A stretch of 64,000 nt of DNA from Streptomyces uncialis (GCF_036250755.1 NZ_CP109583.1:8116001-8180000); one strand, 5' to 3'; counted from the stretch's first letter, positions 43,104 to 51,544 are shown. Program-made: numbers and translations. Notes: generated by a model from the sequence alone, not told the origin.

Positions 43104-43138
43104 CATCCATAAGAGCATCCCGGACGCCGCGGCCCCCC

Positions 43139-43163
43139 GGAGCCGGTGCACCGCACCGGCTCC
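43139..43163 (+). terminator. Terminator hairpin behind the IS element
   Basis: GGAGCCGGTG at 43139-43148 pairs perfectly with CACCGGCTCC at 43154-43163 around a five-base loop, followed by TTCCGG. It probably is the original terminator of the SIS-aldolase operon, now separated from it by the insertion. Confidence 0.7.
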
Positions 43164-43256
43164 TTCCGGCCGGGATCGTGGCGGATCTGACACGCTCTGT
43201 ATCCCCGCAGTCGCTCCAGGCATATGCTGAGTGGCCCCAAGCGAGGGGAATGCGGC

Positions 43257-43805
43257 ATGCCGTCGGACGCCAAGATCCTCATCGTCGCCGACCATGAGGA
43301 CACGCTCTACGCGCTGGAGAGCGCGCTGTCCCCGCTCACGCACGAGGTCGTCTGCGCCACGAGCGGTGACGCGGCACTGAAGGAAGTCCTGCGCGGGAAC
43401 ATCGGTCTGCTGCTGCTCGACGTACGGGTCCCGGACGTCGGCGGCCTGGAGGTCGTGCGCTATATGCGGCGGGTCGAACAGACCCAGTACATACCCATCG
43501 TCCTGCTCACCGGCTTCGGACCGGACGCGGCCCTCTCCTCGGCCGCGCTCCGGCTCGGGGTCGCGGACCTGATCCCCAAGCCCGTCGATCCCTGGGCCCT
43601 GCGCACCAAGGTGAGTTATCTGTTCCGCACCCATCAGCGGCTGCGGGCGATGGAATGCGAACTGCGCGAGCTGCGGACCAGACCCCCGTCCCGGACCCTG
43701 TTCGGCCGGGGACGGGCCGTCGGCCGCACCCGCGGGGTCGACCCGCGGAGCCCGGTCCCGCTGGAGCTGCCGCTCCAGCCCGACTCGGCACCGCAGGGCG
43801 GCTGA
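43257..43805 (+). CDS. Stand-alone response-regulator receiver protein
   Basis: A 182-residue protein with one receiver domain: ILIVADHEDTLYALESAL (acidic residues H-E-D), LLLLDVRVPDVGGLEVVRYM with the phospho-acceptor Asp, PIVLLTGFGPD (Thr) and LIPKPVDPWALRTKV (Lys). No output domain follows, only a short helix and a Pro/Arg-rich tail (RTRPPSRTLFGRGRAVGRTR). It may act by protein contact or phosphotransfer. No kinase is adjacent. The ATG at 43257 follows GCGAGGGG; an in-frame ATG at 43224 is less likely. Confidence 0.88.
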   Translation: MPSDAKILIVADHEDTLYALESALSPLTHEVVCATSGDAALKEVLRGNIGLLLLDVRVPDVGGLEVVRYMRRVEQTQYIPIVLLTGFGPDAALSSAALRLGVADLIPKPVDPWALRTKVSYLFRTHQRLRAMECELRELRTRPPSRTLFGRGRAVGRTRGVDPRSPVPLELPLQPDSAPQGG

Positions 43806-44022
43806 CCCCGCCCCCCGACCACTTCTCCCCGTACCCGCGCCCCGGCCCCCGCGCCGCGACCGGGTACGGGGACCGTCCGCATCACAGCCACCACTGGCAC
43901 CAAAGCCGCCACAGCCGCCGCGTCGTCGGGTACCGGACAGCGGTGCCGCCGCCATGGGCCGACGCCCCGTCCCGGGGCCCGGCCGGACCGCGCGGTGCGC
44001 CGATCATGGGAGACTCGCCCTC

Positions 44023-45261
44023 ATGAACGGCAAGGCGGCACCGAGGACGGTGGGGGACGGGTCCACGCGTACCCGGCTGGAACGCGGACGCGGCGCGCTG
44101 GGGCCCGCGTTGGCACTGGTGCACACGGGACGGGCACCCACCCGGGCCGTCCTCACCGCGGAACTGGGCGTCACCCGGGCCACCGCCGGGGCGGTCGCCG
44201 CCGAGCTGGAGGCCCTCGGACTCATCCGGGTCGACTCCCACCCCAGCGCCGCCACCGGTTCCCAGGGCCGCCCCTCGCACCGGCTGCACCTCGCCGAGGA
44301 CGGCCCCGTCGTGCTCGCCGGACAGATCCACGCCGACGGACTGCGGGTCGCACTCGTCGGCCTCGGCGGCCGGATCGTCGCCACCGCGTCCCGGCGCGCG
44401 GCCGTCGACGCCGACCCGGCCGGTGCCCTCGGGACCGTCGTCGCCGCCGGCGCGGAACTCCTGGCCGCCACCCCGCGCCGCTGTGTGGGCGCGGGACTCG
44501 CCGTCCCGTCCGCCATGACCGAACCCGAGGGCGCCGCCCTCAACCCGCTGCATCTGGCCTGGCCACCGGGCTCCCCGGTCCGCGAGGTGTTCGCCGACCA
44601 GGTGCGCGCCGCCGGGATCACGGGCCCCGCGCGCGCGGGCAACGACGTCAACCTCACCGCCCTCGCCGAGCACCGGCACGGCGCGGGTCGGGGCGCCCGC
44701 GACCTGCTGTGCGTGGCCACCGGACACACGGGTGTCGGCGGCGCGCTCGTGCTGGACGGGAAGCTGCACACCGGGAGTTCCGGGCTCGCCCTGGAGGTCG
44801 GTCATCTCCCGGTCCGCCCGGAAGGCGGGCACCGGTGCTATTGCGGCGGCCGGGGCTGCCTGGACGTCGAGACCGACCCCCACGCCTTCCTCACCGCGGC
44901 GGGCCGCGACCCGGGCCCCGGGACGTCCGTCCTCCAGCAGGCCCGGGACCTCATCCGCGACGCGTACGACGAGCCCGCGATCCGGATCGCCACCGAACTG
45001 CTCATCGACCGGCTCGGGCTGGGGCTCGCCCAGCTGGTCAACATCCTCAACCCGGACCGGATCATCCTCGGCGGGCTCCACAAGGCGCTCCTCGAAGCGG
45101 ACCCCGAACGGCTGCGGGCCGTGGTCGCGGACCGTAGTCTGTGGGGCCGCAGCGGGGGTGTGCCGATCCTGCCGTGCGTCCTGGACCACAACAGCCTTGT
45201 CGGCGCGGCCGAGCTGGCGTGGCAGCCGGTCCTGGACGACCCGCTGCGCATCGCCCCCTGA
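44023..45261 (+). CDS. ROK family transcriptional regulator
   Basis: A 412-residue NagC/XylR-type repressor. The N-terminal winged helix is PALALVHTGRAPTRAVLTAE followed by LGVTRATAGAVAAELEALGL. The ROK domain then shows LAGQIHADGLRVALVGLGG, RAGNDVNLTALAEHRHGAGR, CVATGHTGVGGALVLDG and a zinc motif CYCGGRGCLDVE. In the ATP loop the usual DxGGT is absent, so it is a sensor rather than a kinase. It probably responds to a sugar or amino sugar. ATG 44023 is preceded by GGGAGA. Its target may be the sugar locus to its left, but no operator was found. Confidence 0.9.
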   Translation: MNGKAAPRTVGDGSTRTRLERGRGALGPALALVHTGRAPTRAVLTAELGVTRATAGAVAAELEALGLIRVDSHPSAATGSQGRPSHRLHLAEDGPVVLAGQIHADGLRVALVGLGGRIVATASRRAAVDADPAGALGTVVAAGAELLAATPRRCVGAGLAVPSAMTEPEGAALNPLHLAWPPGSPVREVFADQVRAAGITGPARAGNDVNLTALAEHRHGAGRGARDLLCVATGHTGVGGALVLDGKLHTGSSGLALEVGHLPVRPEGGHRCYCGGRGCLDVETDPHAFLTAAGRDPGPGTSVLQQARDLIRDAYDEPAIRIATELLIDRLGLGLAQLVNILNPDRIILGGLHKALLEADPERLRAVVADRSLWGRSGGVPILPCVLDHNSLVGAAELAWQPVLDDPLRIAP

Positions 45262-45716
45262 CCGTCCGCCTTCCCGCACGCCCCGAGGTCCGCCCGTCCG
45301 TGGATGCGCGGTTCCCCGCGCCCCTGGGTACTCGCAGGTGGGCCCACTTGTTCCTGTGCGGGTTCGACGGGGGTGCGCAGTTCCCCGCGCCCCTTTGGGG
45401 CGTCGACTCCGGCCGGTTCCCCGGGTGCGGGTGCTCCCGGCCGCAGCCGACGAGATACCCCAGGCGGCACCCTCCAGGGGCGCGGGGAACTGCGCACCCC
45501 ACGAGCGACCCGCACGCGAACAAGTCCGGTCCGCACCGCGTACCCAGGGGCGCGAGGAACCGCGCACCCACGAACGACCCGTACAGAAACAGGTGCGGTC
45601 CGCACCGCGTACCCAGGGGCGCGGGGAACCGCGCACCTCACGAACCACCCGCACGGGACAAGCGTGCGTGGGAACCCGGGGCGCGAGGTACCGGCGACCC
45701 GGCCGACGGCACCGCG
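45262..45716. other. Convergent intergenic region filled with inverted repeats
   Basis: 455 bases between the convergent ROK and LysR genes. Nearly all of it consists of repeat copies and their linkers, described as a separate feature. No coding frame has natural composition. Confidence 0.6.
45306..45635. repeat. Nested REP-like inverted repeats with GTTCCCCGCGCCCC core
   Basis: Five copies of a palindromic-type element share the core GTTCCCCGCGCCCC or its complement. 45306-45330 is the exact complement of 45610-45634 (25 bp). Inside them, 45374-45394 is the exact complement of 45476-45496 (21 bp). A fifth copy, 45541-45566, differs from 45610-45635 by one base. The last two lie in a direct repeat of about 69 bp that begins CGGTCCGCACCGCG. 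A decayed copy may stand at 45685-45700. Confidence 0.85.
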
Positions 45717-46565
45717 TCACGCCGTGAGACTCCACAACGCCGCGACCAGCGGCCTGCGCAGATCAGGCCGCCGCACGCACAGCCCGATCGTCAGCGGATC
45801 GGGCCCCCGCTCCACCGCCACGACCGCCAACCGCTCCCGCACCGCGCTGTGATCGAGCACCAACCGCGGCACCACCCCCGTACCGCAGCCCAGCGCGACC
45901 AGGGTCAGCAACGCCTCATGGCCGTCCGGTTCGGCGCCGATCACCGGCGCACGCCCGTGCGCACGCAGCCACCGCTGCGCGGCCTCCCGCACCAGCCCCC
46001 GGCGCGGCAGCACGAACGGACCCCGCACCCCCGGGTCCGGCCGCTCCCGCGCGGTCACGAACACCAGGTCGGTGACCGCCACGGTCCGGGTGACCAGCGC
46101 GTCCGGGACCCGTTGCGGCACACCGGCCACCGCGACCTCGACCTCCCCCTCGTCCAGCCGGGCCAGCGCGGTCGCCGCGTCCCCGGTCCGCAGATCGAGA
46201 CGGACGCGCGGATGCGCCGCCAGGAAGGGGGCGAGGAGCGAGGGCAGCAGCGTCTGGCAGGCCGTCACCGTCGCGAACACCCCGAGCGTGCCGCTCAGCT
46301 CCACCGGGTCCTGATGCCCCGCCCGGTACGTGTGCCACAGCTCCAGCGCCCGCGTCGCGTACTCCCGGAAGCGATGGCCCTCCGTCGTCAAAGACACCCC
46401 GCGCGGACCCCGGTCGAACAGCCGGTGCCCCACCCGGGACTCCAGCCGCTGGACGGTCCGGGTCAGGGTCGCCGCACTGACATGGCACTCCAGACTCGTC
46501 CGCCCGAAGTTCAGCGTCCCCGCCAGATGCAGGAAGACCCGCAGCTCCTCGTACTGATCCGACAC
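45717..46565 (-). CDS. ilvY: LysR family regulator, IlvY-like
   Basis: A 282-residue LysR-type regulator. The helix-turn-helix reads LRVFLHLAGTLNFGRTSLEC followed by HVSAATLTRTVQRLESRVGH, then RLFDRGPRGVSLTTEG. The effector domain starts near ELSGTLGVFATVTACQTLLP, as in IlvY. It is divergent from a ketol-acid reductoisomerase gene with 87 bases between, exactly as ilvY and ilvC are arranged in enterobacteria, and GTTGCG/CGCAAC operators lie in the gap. It presumably activates the reductoisomerase in response to acetolactate or acetohydroxybutyrate. The symbol rests on this synteny and on the sequence style. Confidence 0.82.
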   Translation of the reverse strand: MSDQYEELRVFLHLAGTLNFGRTSLECHVSAATLTRTVQRLESRVGHRLFDRGPRGVSLTTEGHRFREYATRALELWHTYRAGHQDPVELSGTLGVFATVTACQTLLPSLLAPFLAAHPRVRLDLRTGDAATALARLDEGEVEVAVAGVPQRVPDALVTRTVAVTDLVFVTARERPDPGVRGPFVLPRRGLVREAAQRWLRAHGRAPVIGAEPDGHEALLTLVALGCGTGVVPRLVLDHSAVRERLAVVAVERGPDPLTIGLCVRRPDLRRPLVAALWSLTA

Positions 46566-46589
46566 GTCCCACCTGCGTCTTTCATCTCA

Positions 46590-46626
46590 CGCAACGCCCC
46601 GCTGCGGAAGTTGCGCTTGCCGCAAC
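46590..46626. promoter_or_regulatory. LysR-type tandem operators between ilvY and ilvC
   Basis: GTTGCG (46610-46615) and CGCAAC (46621-46626) form a perfect inverted repeat with five bases between, matching the T-N11-A LysR box. A further CGCAAC at 46590-46595 pairs with the same GTTGCG across 14 bases. The set resembles the tandem operators of the enterobacterial ilvY-ilvC region. Confidence 0.7.
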
Positions 46627-46652
46627 AGTGCGCCGGAGCCTACAACCACCCC

Positions 46653-48155
46653 ATGACATCGAGGAACCAGAACCTTCCGGAACCGGCCGTCGGCAACACC
46701 TTCTCCTCCGCCGTCTTCCCGCTGGAGACCATGGACGTGCCAGGCGGCACCGAGACCGTCCTGCGCGGCGGACGCCATCTCTTCCCGCTGCTGCCGACGG
46801 CCTTCGCCGGGGTCCGCAGCATCGGCGTGATCGGCTGGGGGCCGCAGGGCCGCGCGCAGGCCCGCAATCTGCGGGACTCCCTCGCGGGCACCGGCATCCG
46901 CGTCACCGTCGGTCTGCGCCCCGGCTCGGCGTCCGCCGCCGACGCCCGCGCCCACGGCTTCACCGAGGCCGACGGCACCCTCGGCGACTGGCTCGACGTG
47001 ACCGCGGCGAGCGACCTCGTCATCCTGCTCATCGCGGACGCCGCGCTCGCCGCCCACCACGAGCGGGTCTTCGCCGCGCTGAAGCCCGGCGCCACCATCG
47101 GACTCTCGCACGGCTTCCTGCTCGGACATCTGCGCTCCCTCGGCGGTGGCTTCCCCGCCGGGCACGCCGTCATCGCGGTGTGCCCCAAGGGCATGGGCGA
47201 CTCGGCGCGCCGCCTCTACGAACAGGGCGCCGAGGTCAACGGCGCCGGGATCAACAGCAGCTTCGCCGTCCACGCCGACCCCGACGGGCACGCCGTCGAC
47301 CGCGCGCTGGCCTGGTCCGTCGCGCTCGGCTCCCCGTACACCTTCCGGACCACCCTCGGCAGCGAGTACCTGTCCGACATCGTCGGCGAGCGCGCGATCC
47401 TCCTCGGCGCGGTCCACGGTCTGGTCGAGACCCTGTACCAGCACCACCGGATCGCGGGCGCCGACCCGGTGACCGCGTACGAGCGTTCCTGCGAGAGCAT
47501 CACCGGACCGCTGGCCCGCATCATCTCCCGTGACGGGCTGCGGGCCGTCCGCGACGGACTCGACCCCGCCGGACGGGACACCTTCGACCGCGCGTACACC
47601 GCCGCCTACCGCCCGGCGCGCGATCTCGTCGCGGAGATCTACGACGAGGTCGCCGACGGCACCGAACTGCGCAGTGTGATCCTCGCGGAGGCCCGGCTCA
47701 CCGCCCGTCCCATGACCCGGATCGGCGGTTCCCCGATGTGGGCGGCCGGAGCCGAGGTGCGGGCCCGCCGGGCCGGCCGGGGCACGGCCGTGGACCCCGT
47801 CACCGCCGGGATGTTCGTCGCGACGATGACCGCGCAGATCGACGAGTTCGCCGAACGCGGCCACCCCTGGTCGGAGATCGTCAACGAGTCCGTCATCGAG
47901 GCCGTGGACTCCCTGCTGCCGTACATGCACGCCCGCGACATCGCCCATATGGTCGACAACTGCTCCCGGACCGCGCGGCTCGGCGCCCGCCGCTGGGGCC
48001 CCCGCTTCCAGGCGGCGTACCAGCAGATCGCGCTCCCGGCGGCGGACGCTCCCGCGGACCCCGCGCTCGTCGCCGCCTTCACCGCGCACCCGGTGCACGA
48101 GGCGCTGAGCGCGGCGGCGAAGCTGCGGCCGTCGGTCGACATCGCGGTGGGCTGA
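46653..48155 (+). CDS. ilvC: Ketol-acid reductoisomerase, long (plant-type, class II)
   Basis: A 500-residue enzyme of branched-chain amino-acid synthesis that converts acetolactate to dihydroxyisovalerate with NADPH and Mg. The NADPH loop is IGVIGWGPQGRAQARNLRDS; GLSHGFLLGHL, AVIAVCPKGMGDSARRLYEQ and VNGAGINSSFAVH follow. The metal-binding C-terminal domain is duplicated (SEYLSDIVGERAILLGAVHG, VETLYQHHRIAG; VNESVIEAVDSLLPYMHARD, IAHMVDNCSRTARLGARRWG), which gives the long form. Streptomycetes normally use class I enzymes of about 335 residues, so this is probably an additional, regulated copy. ATG 46653 has only a distant GGAG. Confidence 0.9.
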   Translation: MTSRNQNLPEPAVGNTFSSAVFPLETMDVPGGTETVLRGGRHLFPLLPTAFAGVRSIGVIGWGPQGRAQARNLRDSLAGTGIRVTVGLRPGSASAADARAHGFTEADGTLGDWLDVTAASDLVILLIADAALAAHHERVFAALKPGATIGLSHGFLLGHLRSLGGGFPAGHAVIAVCPKGMGDSARRLYEQGAEVNGAGINSSFAVHADPDGHAVDRALAWSVALGSPYTFRTTLGSEYLSDIVGERAILLGAVHGLVETLYQHHRIAGADPVTAYERSCESITGPLARIISRDGLRAVRDGLDPAGRDTFDRAYTAAYRPARDLVAEIYDEVADGTELRSVILAEARLTARPMTRIGGSPMWAAGAEVRARRAGRGTAVDPVTAGMFVATMTAQIDEFAERGHPWSEIVNESVIEAVDSLLPYMHARDIAHMVDNCSRTARLGARRWGPRFQAAYQQIALPAADAPADPALVAAFTAHPVHEALSAAAKLRPSVDIAVG

Positions 48156-48186
48156 CCGCCACGGGTGACCGTGCGGGCCCGGCCCG

Positions 48187-48750
48187 TCAGCCGACGACCG
48201 CGGGTCCCACCGGGACCTGGCCGGGCCGGGGCCCGTCCGCCGCCGGTCCGACGGGCACGAGCCCGGGTACGGCGGCGACGGCCACCAGGACGTCCAGCCC
48301 GGTCGTCGTCGATCCGTAGACGGCGTGTCCGGGGACGGCCACCACGGGCGACGGGGCAGCGGCCGGAAGGGTGAACCACACCACCTTGCCGGAGTCCCCG
48401 AACGGCCGGGCCCCCCAGCTCTCGCTGACGGCGGCCACCATCGCGAGGCCCCGGCCACAGGTGGCGAGGGCGTCGGCGACATTGAGGTCGGGCAACCGGG
48501 GATCACGGTCGCGCACCGACACCGTCAGCCGGCCGAGCAGCAGCTCGATGTCGACGGTGCAGGTCTTGTCGGGCTGGGCGTGCCGGTGGACGTTCGTCAG
48601 CAGTTCGGTCACCCCGAGCGCCGCGTGGTCTATGAGGCCGTCCACATGCCAGTAGCGCAGTTGCGCGGAGATGATTCTGCGGATCTGTCCGATCCGCGAC
48701 GGCAGGGCTTGCAGCTCCACCGTGCAGTGCCTGCTTGGCTCGCTGGTCAC
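48187..48750 (-). CDS. RsbW-type histidine-kinase-like ATP-binding protein
   Basis: A 187-residue cytoplasmic protein with a GHKL ATPase fold as in anti-sigma factors: VELQALPSRIGQIRRIISAQ, the N-box ALGVTELLTNVHRHAQPDKT, VSVRDRDPRLPD and the G-box CGRGLAMVAAVSESWGARPF. Such small streptomycete proteins bind or phosphorylate anti-anti-sigma factors in regulatory networks. GTG 48750 is the start, with GGGGAG eight bases upstream. The C-terminal 50 residues are Val/Pro/Gly-rich with repeats of VPVGPA (VPGLVPVGPAADG, GQVPVGPAVVG), an odd low-complexity tail. It is convergent with the reductoisomerase gene. Confidence 0.87.
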   Translation of the reverse strand: MTSEPSRHCTVELQALPSRIGQIRRIISAQLRYWHVDGLIDHAALGVTELLTNVHRHAQPDKTCTVDIELLLGRLTVSVRDRDPRLPDLNVADALATCGRGLAMVAAVSESWGARPFGDSGKVVWFTLPAAAPSPVVAVPGHAVYGSTTTGLDVLVAVAAVPGLVPVGPAADGPRPGQVPVGPAVVG

Positions 48751-49044
48751 GGCTACGACTCCCCGAATTGAGGTCCGGAAGAGGACGCGGTTACCGAAGT
48801 CAGCAGGTCGGCCCCACCGAGCCGCCGCCTGCTGCGTGTCCGGCGAGCTGGTTCGCAGCGTGATCGCCGGTAAACCCAGAGTAAAGTGAGACCAGAGTGA
48901 CTCACGGGTCACCACCCCGCAACTCGCGCCCCGCATCCGGTGCCCCGGCCGTCCGCAGCGCTCCCCCCTCGGGGCCCGTTCGGAGCCGTCCGCTCGGACC
49001 CGGACGCTTCCGTCCCGCGCGGCCGTTCCCCGCAGCCGCCCGGC

Positions 49045-49386
49045 TCAGCCGTTCCGTTCGCCCCGGCCTGGGCGCTCGCCCGCGCGGCGTACCGCCTCCA
49101 CGAAGCGACGGGCCGCCGAAAGACCCGGGGCGCCCGGCGGGGTCTCGCCGGGGTCAAGGGTGAGGTTGTAACGCGTGCCGTTGACGTCCGCGTGCGCGCG
49201 GCCGTCCGGCGCGAACCATGATGTGCCCGCGCGGACCGAGCCCACCGGCGCGCTGTCGATCTCGCTGCCGTAGCTGGTGAGCAACTCCAGCCTGCCGTCC
49301 GCGATACGGATCTGACCGGCCCGGGTCAGCGAACGCAGCCGTCTGCCGATCCGCACCCCGCTGGCCGCGAACTCCGGTTCCCCCAT
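49045..49386 (-). CDS. Small conserved-looking hypothetical protein
   Basis: A 113-residue protein I cannot place. Its start is convincing: ATG 49386 with GAAGGAGGGG ten bases upstream. The sequence alternates short beta-strand-like segments (GQIRIADGRLELLTSYGSEI, GTSWFAPDGRAHADVNGTRY, NLTLDP), suggesting a small beta-barrel or PH-like fold, and ends with a basic helix (ARRFVEAVRRAGERPGRGE). No signal peptide or membrane segment is present. It lies alone between the RsbW-like gene and the Cds1-like gene, divergent from the latter. Confidence 0.7.
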   Translation of the reverse strand: MGEPEFAASGVRIGRRLRSLTRAGQIRIADGRLELLTSYGSEIDSAPVGSVRAGTSWFAPDGRAHADVNGTRYNLTLDPGETPPGAPGLSAARRFVEAVRRAGERPGRGERNG

Positions 49387-49661
49387 CGTCCGCCCCTCCT
49401 TCGTCGCCTCGAACCCACGCCCGGCCGCCGCCGGGACGGGCCCTTCGGCCCCCGTACGGTCAGGGTGGCAGTGTGCCCCGGTGCGGCGGCGGGCGCCAGA
49501 GCGCCGTCCGCCCGGTCCCCCCGTTCCCCTTTGAGCTGCCCAAAGCAGTGTTTATGCAGGTGAGGTGAGGTGCGGTGGCGCCTATGATCGAAGGCATACG
49601 GCCCGATCGACCGGTGCGTCCGGCTGGTGCCCCGGCACCGCGGTGACGCCGAGGAGACGCG

Positions 49662-50852
49662 ATGAGCACCCCCCGAGCGGCACATCAGCCCGACCCGTCA
49701 GGCGCCCGTGGTCCGGTCGGCGGCGGTGAACCGATGCCCACCCTCGACACCGACCGCACCGATCCCGGCTACCGGGACTGGCTCAAGGAAGCCGTACGGA
49801 AGGTGCAGGCCGACGCCAACCGGTCCGCCGACACCCATCTGCTCCGTTTCCCGCTCCCCGAGGCGTGGGGCATCGATCTCTACCTCAAGGACGAGTCGAC
49901 GCACCCCACCGGCAGCCTCAAGCACCGGCTCGCCCGCTCGTTGTTCCTCTACGGCCTGTGCAACGGCTGGATCCGTCCGGACCGCCCGGTCATCGAGGCG
50001 TCCAGCGGCTCGACGGCCGTCTCGGAGGCGTACTTCGCCAAGCTGATCGGCGTCCCGTTCATCGCGGTGATGCCCCGTACGACGAGCGCCGAGAAGGGCC
50101 GACTGATCGAGTTCCACGGCGGCCGGTGCCACTTCGTGGACGACCCCCGCACGATGTACGAGGAGTCCGCGGCCCTCGCCGCCGCGACCGGCGGCCACTA
50201 CATGGACCAGTTCACCTACGCCGAGCGGGCCACCGACTGGCGCGGCAACAACAACATCGCTGAGTCCATCTACCGTCAGCTGGAGCTGGAGCGCTATCCG
50301 GAACCGGCGTGGATCGTCGCCACGGCCGGTACCGGCGGCACCTCGGCGACCCTCGCCCGGTACGTCCACTACATGCAGTACGACACCCTGATCTGTGTCG
50401 CCGACCCCGAGAACTCCTGTTTCTACGAAGGCTGGACGACCGGTGACCCCGATGTCACCACCGACCGGAGTTCCCGTATCGAGGGCATCGGCCGCCCCCG
50501 GATGGAACCCAGCTTCGTACCGGGCGCCGTCGACCGGATGATGAAGGTGCCCGACGCGGCGTCGGTCGCCACGGTCCGCGCCCTGGAGGACGCCATAGGC
50601 CGCCGGGCGGGCGGCTCGACCGGGACCGGGCTGTGGAGCGCGCTGAAGATCGTCTCCGAGATGGTCGCGGCGGGCCGTACCGGCAGTGTCGTGACCCTGC
50701 TGTGCGACCCCGGCGACCGCTACCTCGACAAGTACTACTCCGACGACTGGCTGGCCGCCCAGAACCTCGACATCACCCCGTACCGGACGGCACTCGACAC
50801 GTTGTTCCGCACGGGGAAGTGGGTGGGCCAGGACTCCGTCCCGCCTGCCTGA
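49662..50852 (+). CDS. PLP-dependent cysteine desulfhydrase-like enzyme (Cds1-type)
   Basis: A 396-residue fold-type II PLP enzyme related to cysteine synthase. The Schiff-base Lys lies in [20 protein letters not shown], the Asn/Ser substrate loop is [20 protein letters not shown], and the phosphate loop is [20 protein letters not shown]. The N-terminal [20 protein letters not shown] is typical of the actinobacterial group that includes mycobacterial Cds1, which degrades L-cysteine to pyruvate, ammonia and H2S. ATG 49662 follows GAGGAG; an internal ATG at 49734 is possible and would remove a disordered 24-residue extension. No sulfur genes are adjacent. Confidence 0.85.
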   Translation: MSTPRAAHQPDPSGARGPVGGGEPMPTLDTDRTDPGYRDWLKEAVRKVQADANRSADTHLLRFPLPEAWGIDLYLKDESTHPTGSLKHRLARSLFLYGLCNGWIRPDRPVIEASSGSTAVSEAYFAKLIGVPFIAVMPRTTSAEKGRLIEFHGGRCHFVDDPRTMYEESAALAAATGGHYMDQFTYAERATDWRGNNNIAESIYRQLELERYPEPAWIVATAGTGGTSATLARYVHYMQYDTLICVADPENSCFYEGWTTGDPDVTTDRSSRIEGIGRPRMEPSFVPGAVDRMMKVPDAASVATVRALEDAIGRRAGGSTGTGLWSALKIVSEMVAAGRTGSVVTLLCDPGDRYLDKYYSDDWLAAQNLDITPYRTALDTLFRTGKWVGQDSVPPA

Positions 50853-50997
50853 GCCCCTCGGGCTGCCTGAGTTCCCGGTCTGCCTGAGGCCCTCCGGATG
50901 CCGCCCCCGAAGGTCGATCCGTGGACGTCGTCGCCCGGCAGCCGGCAGCCGGCAGCCGGTCGCCGTCGCCGGGTGCCGGTCACGCCCCCGCGCCCGG

Positions 50998-51477
50998 TCA
51001 GCTCTCCGTCGGTTCCAGTCGCTCCGCCAGCGACTCCATCGCTTCACGGAACGAGCTGCCGAGCCCCGAACGGGCCCGCCGTAACGCGAACCGGAACACC
51101 GCCGTGCCGTCCGCCGCGAAGGTCCACTGCACCCGGGTACCGTCCGGGGTCGGCGTCAGCAGCCACTCCTCCAACAGCCCCCGCGCGCCAGGGACGTTGG
51201 TGCGGTCGACCCGGTAGGCGTACTGCGCGGGCGCGTCCACCGCGATCACCGTCTCCTCGAACCGGCCCCCGCCCCGCAGCCGCACCACCCGCCGCTTGCC
51301 GCCGTCCGCCGACCGGGCCTCGGTCACGGCCCCGAACCACAGCGGCCAGTCCTCCACCTGTCTCGCGAGAGCCTGGAACACCGCGTCCGGAGCGGCCGGG
51401 ATCTCCCGGGCGAACACCAGCCGCACCGGGGCGGTACTGGCGAAGTCGAGCCCCACCGGGCTCAGACTGTGTGTCAT
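50998..51477 (-). CDS. SRPBCC (START/Bet v 1-like) domain protein
   Basis: A 159-residue protein with the SRPBCC pattern: REIPAAPDAVFQALARQVED after the first strand, WPLWFGAVTEARSADGG, GGGRFEETVIAVDAPAQYAY, LLEEWLLTPTPDGTRVQWTF and the long C-terminal helix FREAMESLAERLEP. The fold binds hydrophobic ligands, as in polyketide cyclases or lipid carriers; the ligand is unknown. ATG 51477 follows GAGGGGGG. It is convergent with the Cds1-like gene and lies 67 bases downstream of the DeoR gene on the same strand, so the two may be co-transcribed. Confidence 0.87.
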   Translation of the reverse strand: MTHSLSPVGLDFASTAPVRLVFAREIPAAPDAVFQALARQVEDWPLWFGAVTEARSADGGKRRVVRLRGGGRFEETVIAVDAPAQYAYRVDRTNVPGARGLLEEWLLTPTPDGTRVQWTFAADGTAVFRFALRRARSGLGSSFREAMESLAERLEPTES

Positions 51478-51544
51478 ACGAGGCCCCCCTCACAGAGTCC
51501 GGCGCCGGAACACGGCGCCCGCTTCAGCGATGAGCAGGGTCACC

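Larger units (their letters stand above)
41785..43116 (+). mobile_element. IS110-family insertion sequence (approximate ends)
   Basis: About 1330 bases inserted directly behind, or into the last codons of, the aldolase gene. No long terminal inverted repeats and no clear target duplication are seen, as normal for IS110. I place the ends at a shared GC dinucleotide, 41785-41786 on the left and 43115-43116 on the right. Joining the right end (CATAAGAGC) to the left end (CTGACAATG) gives CATAAGAGCCTG, which occurs exactly inside the left non-coding region at 41924-41935. An alternative joint at the shared TGACA (41788-41792 and 43101-43105) preserves the aldolase stop but lacks such a match. Confidence 0.7.

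Noticed and set aside
41788..43105. TGACA at both sides as the IS110 junction (target duplication)
   Set aside because: The right copy overlaps the transposase stop codon, and the joined ends do not match any segment of the left non-coding region, unlike the GC-core model. Kept as an alternative only.
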